Below are positions 1 to 7,811 of a DNA stretch of 64,000 bases, in pieces. The position numbers and the translations under genes were made by a program. Under the pieces are notes generated by a model. The model did not search any database, was not told the origin of the DNA, and saw only the letters and a program-made list of their open reading frames with translations. Origin of the DNA: Hufsiella ginkgonis (GTDB lineage: Bacteria > Bacteroidota > Bacteroidia > Sphingobacteriales > Sphingobacteriaceae); contig NZ_WVHS01000003.1 in assembly GCF_009834915.1 (NCBI RefSeq), positions 1-64,000 of the forward strand, in the 5' to 3' direction. Numbering within the stretch: position 1 is the stretch's first letter; each line of letters begins with the position of its first letter.

Positions 1-134
1 GCGAATTGCCGAAGGAGAATCGTAAGATCACATTGATGTGTCATCCCCAACCCTTTGCAAATCCCACCATTATACCCCCCTTGTAGCACTTTCCTAAAAG
101 TTCTCGTATTAGCTGTTATCCCGAACCATTCGCC

Positions 135-1145
135 ATGAACAATAAAAGATCCGTTTTTTTCATTGCCTGTATCGCTTCGGCGCTGCTCATCTCCTGCGAT
201 AATGGGGCGCCGGCATCCGCCGTGAAGATCAAAACCATCGTGTTGTCTTCAAAGTTCCCGGAACCGCTTCAATCCGTGTTTTTCGTCGATGGCGAGATCG
301 GTTATGTATCCGGGAACAAGGGGGGTATCTATAAAACCGTCGATTCAGCGAAAAACTGGACACCCTTATCTTCCGGCGTAACCCTCCCCATATTCGGCCT
401 CTTTTTGTAAACCAGCAAAAGGGTTCGCTGTCGGCGGCGAAAGCAGCTGCGGGGGGACCGGGTGTACGCCTGCCGGCGGATTTATCCTGGAAACGCTCGA
501 TGGCGGGCAAACCTGGACAACGATTTACACGCCTGCGGCAAAGCAGGCGATCTCTTCCGTTTATTTTGTAAACCCCTTACTCGGTTTCTGCACCGGCGGG
601 AGTATCCTGCAGACCACCAATGGCGGAGCATCCTGGTCGCCCGTGCCGGTGGAGGCCAAGGTCGGCAAGATGTCGAACCGATGTTTATCGACGATAAAAA
701 GGGGTATATCCCCTGCTTAGGAGATAAGCTGCTGAAAACTACCGATGGCGGTGCAAGCTGGCAGGTGGCTGCCCCTGGCTTTGGATCAGGGTATTATGCG
801 GCGGGCAGCGGCGCTTCGCCCTATGTTTCGGGGCAGGATAAAGTAATCCGCTCTGTGGATGATGCCAGCTCGTGGACAATGTCAATTGATGCGCCGCGCG
901 ATACCTTCTCGATGCATTTCTGGGATGCAAAAGCGGGCATCGCACTCGGCAGGAGCGATTACACCGGAGGCGATATCGGCTACGCACGTTCCTCTATCTA
1001 CGTTACTGGCGACGGCGGTGAGCACTGGGAGGGCTCTTCGGCGATAGAATCAACCACGGGGGTTATCCTGGGAAGCAGTTTTCCGGGTCTCACAGGCTAC
1101 GCGGTGAACCCGGCCAGCGTGATCCGGGTAAAGAGAATACGGTAG
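135..1145 (+). pseudogene. YCF48-like beta-propeller lipoprotein, frameshifted
   Basis: The start encodes a lipoprotein signal peptide ending in LLISC, followed by repeats of the type 'GYVSG..GGIYKTVDSAKNW', 'GGFILETLDGGQTW', 'GSILQTTNGGASW' and 'DKLLKTTDGGASW'. This is the pattern of the YCF48/photosystem II stability factor (HCF136-like) propeller family. No single frame spans the gene. Frame 0 runs from 135 to about 402. The homologous reading then moves to frame +1 from about 409 to 675, and returns to frame 0 from about 681 to the stop at 1145. The pattern fits three single-base losses: a T in the T-run near 402-406, a C near 412, and one base near 675-681. Their sum restores the frame. 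The gene is either a recent pseudogene or an intact gene of about 337 codons carrying sequencing indels. Confidence 0.72.
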
Positions 1146-1213
1146 TTAACATTTCTCTCAACAGTGCAGGCTAATAGTTGTTAAGCATTTCACCGGTAAC
1201 CCGGAATAACGAA

Positions 1214-1975
1214 ATGGACAACGATCAGGAAGTCAATTATTACTCAGGAACCAGCGGGCTGGTGCTGCCCGTACCCAACAAGCTGTCCTACCCGCCGGAG
1301 TTTAGGGACAAAACACGACTTACTTACTACGCATCGCTGTTTAACAGCATCGAAATAAACAGCTCTTTTTATAAGGTGCCTATGGGTTCGACCATGCGGA
1401 AGTGGGCCACAGAAGTCCCGGCCGGCTTCAGGTTCAGCTTTAAGCTCTGGAGGGAGATCACCCATCAGAAAGAACTGGTTTACGACCCCGACGAAGTCGC
1501 ACGGTTTATGAGCGTGATTAACAATGTGGGCGAGAAGAAAGGCAGCCTGCTGGTACAGTTTCCACCCTCCATTACGAGCTATTATGCCCGGCAGGTCGGG
1601 AACCTGGTCCGGCTGATCCGCGCGGCAGATCCGGGAAACGAATGGCAAACTGCATTGGAATTTCGCAGCCGGTCATGGTACCAGCCGGAAACTTATGATT
1701 TGCTCGATGAATACGGAATGGGATTGGTGCTGCATGACATGCCGGCGTCCGGTACCAGCTTCCAGGAGCTGCATGCGCCGTTTACTTACCTCAGGTTTCA
1801 TGGCCTGGCAGGCGATTATCGCGGGGGCTACCCAGATGATATGCTATACGAATACGCGCAGTACATCCGCGACTGGCTGGCAGCGGGCAGAACCGTTTAC
1901 ACCTACTTTAACAATACCGTAGGGGATGCCGTTAAGGACCTCGCCAAACTGAACAGTTACGTAACGGCGGGGTAG
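1214..1975 (+). CDS. DUF72 (YecE-like) family protein
   Basis: A 253-residue protein of the DUF72 family, which has a TIM-barrel-like fold and no firmly known biochemical role. Family hallmarks are visible: an N-terminal 'YYSGTSGL' segment, 'YASLFNSIEINSSFYKVP' early in the protein, 'FRFSFKLWREITH' in the middle, 'LLVQFPPS', and 'TYLRFHG' followed by a C-terminal 'YTYFNNT' segment. The ATG at 1214 is preferred over an in-frame TTG at 1178 because the family motif begins shortly after it. It stands alone, downstream of the broken propeller gene and in the same direction. The family assignment is firm; the function is not. Confidence 0.88.
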   Translation: MDNDQEVNYYSGTSGLVLPVPNKLSYPPEFRDKTRLTYYASLFNSIEINSSFYKVPMGSTMRKWATEVPAGFRFSFKLWREITHQKELVYDPDEVARFMSVINNVGEKKGSLLVQFPPSITSYYARQVGNLVRLIRAADPGNEWQTALEFRSRSWYQPETYDLLDEYGMGLVLHDMPASGTSFQELHAPFTYLRFHGLAGDYRGGYPDDMLYEYAQYIRDWLAAGRTVYTYFNNTVGDAVKDLAKLNSYVTAG

Positions 1976-2118
1976 AACCTTTCCCCGCCCTCCCCATTTG
2001 TCGTTCCGAAATTGTTTGCAGAATTCTCCCTGGGCGGTTCATACCCTGCAATTATTTTTTGATGAAACCGCTGAGTACCCAAATTCCGTAGATTGTTTTG
2101 ATTAAGTCATGACAGCCT

Positions 2119-2454
2119 ATGATCATTTTTCTTAAGGTACTTTTTAGCGTGGTTCTCTTGTGGATGTGCTACATCGTGATCGGCACTTCTATTGCCCATA
2201 ATCTTTTTACAGAATGGGATCACCTGGCCTCCATCGCCTGGATGCGCGCCACGCTTTGGGATTTTTATGCCAACATCCTGGTGATCTATTGCTGGGTATG
2301 CTATAAGGAGCGGAATTGGTGGCTTAAGGGATTATGGCTGGTATTGTTAGTCACGTCAGGCAGTATTGCTGCCGCTGTTTTTATGCTCATCCAGCTATTC
2401 AGGCTAAACCCTGCTGAAGGGTTAAAAGAACTTTTTTCGAAGCGATATGGGTAA
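2119..2454 (+). CDS. DUF1475 small membrane protein
   Basis: A 111-residue integral membrane protein with about three hydrophobic segments (roughly residues 3-23, 48-68 and 72-92) and a short charged C-terminus. The composition and the 'EWDHLASIAWMRATLWDFYANIL' region suggest the DUF1475 family, whose function is unknown. Its last 8 bases overlap the next gene, a DUF1295 membrane reductase-like protein, so the two are almost certainly translationally coupled. The pair opens the lipid-modification locus that runs to 9.05 kb. Confidence 0.75.
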   Translation: MIIFLKVLFSVVLLWMCYIVIGTSIAHNLFTEWDHLASIAWMRATLWDFYANILVIYCWVCYKERNWWLKGLWLVLLVTSGSIAAAVFMLIQLFRLNPAEGLKELFSKRYG

Positions 2455-3241
2455 TTATTCGGTTTGGTGGCTGGTTCTGATCAGCCTGGTGGCTTGCTGT
2501 GGCATCATGGCGCTGGTTTGGCTCTGGGCGCATAAGATCAGGAATGCGGGTGTGGTCGACATTTTCTGGTCATATAATTTCCCGGTCATTGGCATTATCC
2601 TGCTGCTGCTGGCGCCAGGATTTGAAACCCGTAAATGGCTCATTTGCGGGATGACGATCGTTGCCGGGTTGCGGCTGGGAACCCATTTGTCCGCCAGGAT
2701 CATCAGCCATCTTGACGAAGAGGAAGGCCGTTACCGGCAGCTTCGCAAGGAGTGGGCGCCGTCAGCGGAGCGGAAGTTTTTCTTTTTCTTCCAGCTCCAG
2801 GGAATTTCGAATGTATTGCTGGCGGCCCCGTTCTTTGTAATTACCATGAATACGGAACCCCGGCTATCTGCTTTTGAATACGCCGGCTTTATATTATGGC
2901 TTATTAGCGTTTCGGGCGAAGCCCTTGCAGACCGGCAACTGGCGGCGTTCAAAAAAGACCCGGATAAAAAAGGCAATGTATGCGATACGGGCTTATGGCA
3001 TTATTCGCGTCACCCGAATTACTTCTTCCAGTGGATGATGTGGATGTCGTACTTCGTATTCGCCCTGGCATCGCCCTATGGCTGCGTGGCGGTGATCAGC
3101 CCCGCCGTTATTCTTTACCTGCTGTTGAAGGTTACGGGTATCCCGGCGACTGAAGAGCAGTCGCTGTGCTCAAAAGGAGCGGCATTTAAGAGGTACCAGG
3201 AGAAAGTGAGCGTATTTGTTCCGTGGTTTCGAAAGGGTTAA
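2447..3241 (+). CDS. DUF1295 / steroid 5-alpha-reductase-like membrane protein
   Basis: A 264-residue polytopic membrane protein with about six to seven hydrophobic segments. Near residues 186-196 it carries YSRHPNYFFQW, the Arg-His-Pro-Asn-Tyr motif shared by DUF1295, steroid 5-alpha-reductase and isoprenylcysteine methyltransferase families. That motif lies in the cofactor-binding part of those enzymes. DUF1295 members are presumed NADPH-dependent reductases of lipid double bonds, but the substrate here is unknown. It overlaps the DUF1475 gene by 8 nt and precedes a run of fatty-acid-modifying enzymes, which supports a lipid substrate by context. Confidence 0.87.
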   Translation: MGNYSVWWLVLISLVACCGIMALVWLWAHKIRNAGVVDIFWSYNFPVIGIILLLLAPGFETRKWLICGMTIVAGLRLGTHLSARIISHLDEEEGRYRQLRKEWAPSAERKFFFFFQLQGISNVLLAAPFFVITMNTEPRLSAFEYAGFILWLISVSGEALADRQLAAFKKDPDKKGNVCDTGLWHYSRHPNYFFQWMMWMSYFVFALASPYGCVAVISPAVILYLLLKVTGIPATEEQSLCSKGAAFKRYQEKVSVFVPWFRKG

Positions 3242-3455
3242 TATTCACGTAAAAGGGTTTTCGTAAGGGGCGCTAAAAGTAGTCCTGCTTCGCGCCCTTG
3301 GCGTGAGCCCTCAATAATCAGCATCGGCGCTTTATGAACCGGTAAACGGGCCCACTGCGCATAAGAATAATTGAAAACTAATTGCCGCCAAATCCGGATG
3401 GACTTAAATCACGTAATCCTGGTACATAGAATGTTAACCCAGCCTTATACAAGTT
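3242..3455. other. Intergenic gap with weak GC hairpin
   Basis: This 214-nt gap between the DUF1295 gene and the next methyltransferase has no convincing coding potential. GGGCGC (3268-3273) pairs with GCGCCC (3292-3297) to form a stem with an 18-nt loop and a short T tail, possibly a weak terminator. No clear TAnnTTTG promoter was found for the downstream gene. Confidence 0.4.
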
Positions 3456-4490
3456 ATGTGGTACGATAAATTGATTGAACAAAATAAGGTTCCCGACCTG
3501 GTCCTTCGCAAAGGCATACGCAGGCGCTTAAAGCAGCGGCTGAGCGACGAGAACAAGGGCAGTGTTGAGCACCAGCAGGCACACCTGATGCAGCTGATCG
3601 GCAAGCTGAAAGTATCGCCGATCGCCGTGAACACCGCTGAAGCAAACGAGCAGCATTACGAGGTACCCGCACAGTTTTACCGGTACTGTCTCGGGAAGAA
3701 CCTCAAATACTCATCAGGTTACTGGAAAAATGGGGTTACCGATATCAATACTTCAGAAGATGACATGCTTGCGCTCACCTGCCAGCGTGCCGAGCTTACA
3801 GACGGGCAGGATGTGCTTGAACTGGGGTGCGGCTGGGGATCATTATCGTTGTACATGGCAACTAAGTTCCCGGGGAGCCGGTTTAAAGTAGTTTCCAACT
3901 CGCGGACGCAGAAGGAGCACATCGACGGACAGGCAGCGGCGAGAGGCATCACCAACCTTAAGGTGATCACGGCGGATATGAACACGTTTACCGTCGACGA
4001 ACAGTTCGACCGTGTGGTATCTGTCGAAATGTTCGAGCACATGCGCAACTACCAGCTGTTGCTCGCCAGGATAGCTTCCTTCCTCAGGCCTGATGGAAAG
4101 TTATGGATCCACATCTTTACTCATAAAGAATATGCTTATCTTTTCGAAGTGATCGATGATACCGACTGGATGAGCAAGTACTTCTTCACCGGGGGGATCA
4201 TGCCCAGCGACGACCTGGTCCTTTATTTTAACGACGACCTCGTGGTCGAAAAGCACTGGCACGTGAGCGGGTCTCATTATGGGAAAACCGCTGAAGCCTG
4301 GCTGCGCAATATGGACGCGCACAAGAAAGAGATCGTGCCGCTGTTCGAACAAACCTATGGCAGTGAAAACGCGCTGAAATGGTGGGTATACTGGCGGATC
4401 TTTTACATGGCCTGTGCGGAGCTCTGGAATTACAATAACGGCAACGAATGGTTCGTGAGCCACTATTTATTTCATAAAACAAACAAATGA
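3456..4490 (+). CDS. CFA-synthase-family SAM methyltransferase, coclaurine N-methyltransferase-like
   Basis: A 344-residue SAM-dependent methyltransferase of the cyclopropane-fatty-acid synthase family (COG2230). Visible motifs are YSSGYW (85-90), the SAM-binding LELGCGWG (121-128), VVSVEMFEHM (187-196) and WIHIFTHKE (217-225). From memory, the stretch from the EMFEH motif through 'YFFTGGIMPS', 'HWHVSGSHY' and the C-terminal 'YNNGNEW' follows plant coclaurine/tetrahydroprotoberberine N-methyltransferases more closely than E. coli Cfa. This points to the CNMT-like branch. The substrate is unknown: an amine headgroup or an acyl chain are both possible. The stop overlaps the next start (ATGA, 4 nt). 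Confidence 0.88.
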   Translation: MWYDKLIEQNKVPDLVLRKGIRRRLKQRLSDENKGSVEHQQAHLMQLIGKLKVSPIAVNTAEANEQHYEVPAQFYRYCLGKNLKYSSGYWKNGVTDINTSEDDMLALTCQRAELTDGQDVLELGCGWGSLSLYMATKFPGSRFKVVSNSRTQKEHIDGQAAARGITNLKVITADMNTFTVDEQFDRVVSVEMFEHMRNYQLLLARIASFLRPDGKLWIHIFTHKEYAYLFEVIDDTDWMSKYFFTGGIMPSDDLVLYFNDDLVVEKHWHVSGSHYGKTAEAWLRNMDAHKKEIVPLFEQTYGSENALKWWVYWRIFYMACAELWNYNNGNEWFVSHYLFHKTNK

Positions 4491-5620
4491 TCCGGTTCAT
4501 CCTGCTTCTATTGCTCTTCCTGTTTTCGTTGCTCACTGTTTTTAAGGCGTTTGAGTTTCACCTGTGGCTCATCGCTATTCTTGCGGGAGAGCTTTCGTGG
4601 GTATTCGCGCTGATCGCAGGAATAGTACTGGCCACCGGTTACCGCTTCGGAAAGTACCAGATGCCTGGAACGGTTTTGGGGATCCTGGCTGTTATCCTGT
4701 TTTTAACACCGGTCTTCAGGGGCTTGATGGTTGCCAATAAGTTATCAACAAAGTTCGGGGCGGCGTTCGGCCCCGGCACTGCAAATGTGGATAACGCGGC
4801 TGAAATGCCCTATAACCCGTTCAAATCACTGTATTACCGGCGTAAGGAGGTACCTTTTTCGTCGTTAACTTATGTGAATTACGGGAAAGAATCACTTAAT
4901 CTCGATTTTTATGCTTCACAGATCGCCGGCAAGCGGCCCTGCGTTATCGTAGTGCACGGTGGCTCCTGGAAGGGAGGCAACAGCAGGCAGATCCCGGAGC
5001 TGAATGGCTTGCTGGCCGAAAAAGGTTACCAGGTGGCGGCTATCAACTATCGTAAAGCACCCGCATACCGGTCGCCGGCCCCGGTAGAAGACGTAAGGGC
5101 CGCAATGGGTTACCTGCGCAGGCATGCCGACAGCCTGCAGATCGATACCGGCAGGTTCGTGCTCATCGGGCGGTCTGCCGGTTCGCAGATCGCGCTCCTG
5201 GCTGCCTATAGCCTGGCCGACCCCTCGATAAAAGGCGTGGTCGATTTTTATGGCCCTGCCGATATGGTCTGGGGATATTCGATTCCGTCGAACCCGCTGA
5301 TCATGGATTCGCGAAAAGTGATGAGCGATTACCTCGGCGGTCCGTATGAAAAGGTCCCCGGCAATTATGCGGCAAGCTCGCCGCTGGAGTTTGTAAGCAG
5401 GCGATCGCCGCCGACCCTGATTATCCACGGCGAAAATGACGTGCTGGTGGCCTATGAGCACAGTCGCCGGCTAAATGAGAAGCTGCAGGAGAACGGCGTT
5501 AAGCATTTCTGGCTGCAGTTACCCTGGGCTACACACGGGTTCGATTATATACAGAATGGTCCCGGCGGGCAGCTATCAAACTATGTGATCGAACGTTTTT
5601 TACGTTACGCAACGAAATAA
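4487..5620 (+). CDS. Membrane-anchored alpha/beta hydrolase (esterase/lipase type)
   Basis: A 377-residue protein with two or three N-terminal membrane segments (about residues 2-18, 26-50 and 60-82), followed by an alpha/beta-hydrolase domain of the Abhydrolase_3/BD-FAE type. The oxyanion-hole motif HGGSW is at 157-161, the nucleophile Ser230 sits in GRSAG, and Asp318 (GENDVLV) and His350 (THGFDY) complete the triad. It probably hydrolyses an ester at the membrane. It overlaps the preceding methyltransferase by 4 nt and precedes the FAD enzyme by 1 nt, so it belongs to the same operon and may act on the same lipid. Confidence 0.87.
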   Translation: MIRFILLLLLFLFSLLTVFKAFEFHLWLIAILAGELSWVFALIAGIVLATGYRFGKYQMPGTVLGILAVILFLTPVFRGLMVANKLSTKFGAAFGPGTANVDNAAEMPYNPFKSLYYRRKEVPFSSLTYVNYGKESLNLDFYASQIAGKRPCVIVVHGGSWKGGNSRQIPELNGLLAEKGYQVAAINYRKAPAYRSPAPVEDVRAAMGYLRRHADSLQIDTGRFVLIGRSAGSQIALLAAYSLADPSIKGVVDFYGPADMVWGYSIPSNPLIMDSRKVMSDYLGGPYEKVPGNYAASSPLEFVSRRSPPTLIIHGENDVLVAYEHSRRLNEKLQENGVKHFWLQLPWATHGFDYIQNGPGGQLSNYVIERFLRYATK

Positions 5621-5621
5621 T

Positions 5622-6881
5622 ATGCATAAAACGGCCATCATTGGCACCGGTATCGCCGGTATGGGTTGCGGTCACTTTCTTCACCGCGAAACAGATCTTA
5701 CGTTTTACGAACAGAATGATTACGTGGGCGGCCACACCAATACGGTAACGGTAGACGAAAACGGCAAACCGGTGTACATCGATACCGGCTTTATGGTATT
5801 TAACTACAAAACGTATCCAAACCTGTGTAAGCTGTTTACCGAGATCAACGCGCCGGTTAAAAAAACCGACATGTCTTTCAGCGTACAGCATGTGCCGAGC
5901 GGGCTCGAGTACAGTGGCTCGAGCGTAAATCACCTGTTCGCACAGCGGAAGAATATTTTTAATCTTTCCTACCTCCGGATGCTGCGGCAGATAAGCCGTT
6001 TCAATAAAGAAAGCGTCCGGATCCTCGATGATCCAAGGTATGCGGACTATTCGATCGGCCGGTACATTCGTGAATTTAATTTCGGGGAGGAAATGCTCTG
6101 GAAGTACCTGGTACCCATGAGCTCGGCGGTTTGGTCGACCCCGATGGAGCAGATGCTCGACTTTCCCGCCGTAACCCTGATCCGTTTTTTCCTGAACCAT
6201 GGCTTTTTAGGGCTCGATACACAGCACCAGTGGTATACGCTCGAAAAGGGCAGCCAATCCTACCGTGAGATCCTGATCCGTCCGTTTAAAGATAAGATCT
6301 ATTTAAACCGGGGGGCGGTAAAAGTTTCACGCGCCAACGGGAAGGCGGTCGTGCATGCGTCGGATGGCTCGCAGGAGGTGTTCGACCGCGTGATCCTGGC
6401 CTGCCACGCCGATCAGGCATTGGCATTGCTGGAACAGCCCTCCAATGAGGAGGATAGGCTGTTATCCACATTTAAGTACCAATACAATAAGGCGGTTCTC
6501 CACACCGACGAAAGCATTATGCCCAAATCAAAGCTGGCGTGGAGTAGTTGGAACTACCGGATCCGCGAAGAGAATGGCGCTTTACAACCGGGTACCATTT
6601 ATTGGATGAACCGCTTGCAGGGCGTATCAGGCAAAAAAAACTATTTCGTTTCCATCAACCCGCATAGCGACCTCGCCGGGAATAAGGTCCTGAAAGAATT
6701 GGATTACGAGCATCCGCTATTTGATGTGCCGGCCATAAACGCACAGGCGGAATTGAAAAAATTAAATGAAACAGGTCCTGTCTATTTCTGCGGCAGCTAT
6801 TTTAAATATGGGTTCCATGAGGATGCGTTTGCGAGCGCGGTGGAGTTGTGCAGGGGATTACCAGCGATCGGCTGCCAATGA
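5622..6881 (+). CDS. FAD-dependent amine-oxidase-like oxidoreductase (COG2907 type)
   Basis: A 419-residue flavoprotein. The N-terminal dinucleotide-binding motif IIGTGIAGMG (6-15) is followed by an acidic ribose-binding residue (Glu30) and GGHTNTV (36-42), as in COG2907 NAD/FAD-binding proteins. The C-terminus carries 'YFCGSYFKYGFHEDAF', the second FAD-binding element. Members of this group occur widely beside DUF1365 and CFA-family methyltransferases, as here. In alphaproteobacteria related clusters belong to photo-oxidative stress responses, and a flavin desaturase takes part in furan fatty acid synthesis. Oxidation or desaturation of an acyl chain is the likely role here, by inference. 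It overlaps the DUF1365 start by 4 nt. Confidence 0.9.
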   Translation: MHKTAIIGTGIAGMGCGHFLHRETDLTFYEQNDYVGGHTNTVTVDENGKPVYIDTGFMVFNYKTYPNLCKLFTEINAPVKKTDMSFSVQHVPSGLEYSGSSVNHLFAQRKNIFNLSYLRMLRQISRFNKESVRILDDPRYADYSIGRYIREFNFGEEMLWKYLVPMSSAVWSTPMEQMLDFPAVTLIRFFLNHGFLGLDTQHQWYTLEKGSQSYREILIRPFKDKIYLNRGAVKVSRANGKAVVHASDGSQEVFDRVILACHADQALALLEQPSNEEDRLLSTFKYQYNKAVLHTDESIMPKSKLAWSSWNYRIREENGALQPGTIYWMNRLQGVSGKKNYFVSINPHSDLAGNKVLKELDYEHPLFDVPAINAQAELKKLNETGPVYFCGSYFKYGFHEDAFASAVELCRGLPAIGCQ

Positions 6882-7738
6882 TCACTGACTTTAAAGCGCC
6901 AAGCCGGAACCGACAACCGATCCTGATGAAAGCCCTCCCCAACTCCTGCCTCTACAAAGCCCGGGTAATGCACCACCGGCTGTCGCCGAAGGAGCATAGC
7001 TTTCACTATGATATTTTTATGTTTTACCTGGATCTTGACGAGATCGATGGCTTGTCGGCACGATTACGGTTCATGAGCAGGAATCGCTTTAACCTCTTCA
7101 ATTTCAGGGATAAAGATCATCTGCAGTTGCCCCGGGAAAAACCGGAGACAAGTAAAACCACCAGGCAACATATCATCGGTTATCTTGCCGGGCAAGATAT
7201 TAACATCGGCAACGGCCGGATCATGGTGCTCACCAATTTATGTACGCTGGGATACCAGTTTAACCCGGTGTCGTTTTATTTCTGTTATGATGAGAAGGAG
7301 CGTCCGTTATGTGCGGTGGTAGAAGTATGCAACACGTTCCGGGAGATGAAGCCCTATTTGCTTGGCCTGGAAACAAGGAACGGTGATCACTTCCGGTTAA
7401 ATACTGCAAAGGACTTTTACGTTTCACCGTTCATTGACATGGATACCCGTTTCGATTTCGACCTGCAGGTACCCGGCCAGAAGCTGCGGATCCGGATCGA
7501 CGATTTTGACCAGGCCGGTAAACGTTTTTTTATCAGTACGTTAACGGGAGAAAGTGTGCCGTTGACCGATGCGAAGCTGCTAGCCTATTTCCTTAGCTTT
7601 CCGCTTATTACCTTAAAGGTGATCGGGCTTATCCATTGGCAGGCGTTGAAGTTGTGGCTTAAGAAGCTGCCTTTTCACAAGAAAGCCGATGATAAGCACC
7701 TTCAAAAAGACGTTTACCGCCCGTACAAGACGAAATAA
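6878..7738 (+). CDS. DUF1365 family protein
   Basis: A protein of about 286 residues of the DUF1365 family (COG3496). It shows the family signatures 'CLYKARVMHHRLSP' near the start, 'FHYDIFMFYLDLDEI', 'LGYQFNPVSFYFCYD' in the middle, and 'KDFYVSPFIDMD'. The family has no established biochemistry but accompanies COG2907 flavoproteins and CFA-like methyltransferases in many bacteria. The ATG at 6878 overlaps the upstream stop as ATGA. An ATG at 6926 is closer to the usual family start and cannot be excluded; a GTG at 6848 is less likely. Confidence 0.88.
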   Translation: MITDFKAPSRNRQPILMKALPNSCLYKARVMHHRLSPKEHSFHYDIFMFYLDLDEIDGLSARLRFMSRNRFNLFNFRDKDHLQLPREKPETSKTTRQHIIGYLAGQDINIGNGRIMVLTNLCTLGYQFNPVSFYFCYDEKERPLCAVVEVCNTFREMKPYLLGLETRNGDHFRLNTAKDFYVSPFIDMDTRFDFDLQVPGQKLRIRIDDFDQAGKRFFISTLTGESVPLTDAKLLAYFLSFPLITLKVIGLIHWQALKLWLKKLPFHKKADDKHLQKDVYRPYKTK

Positions 7739-7811
7739 TTTTACGATCGAAAAACTTTTCAGCAGGGAAAGTTCGTAGATAACGACAATTATATACCTAA
7801 CAGTCTGCTAC

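Noticed and set aside
1-134. End of an upstream gene at the window edge
   Set aside because: No frame with recognisable protein similarity runs in from the left; nothing can be supported.
5529-6200. Long open frame on the minus strand (223 codons)
   Set aside because: It lies opposite the FAD oxidoreductase gene, has no family signature and mirrors codon bias of the real gene.
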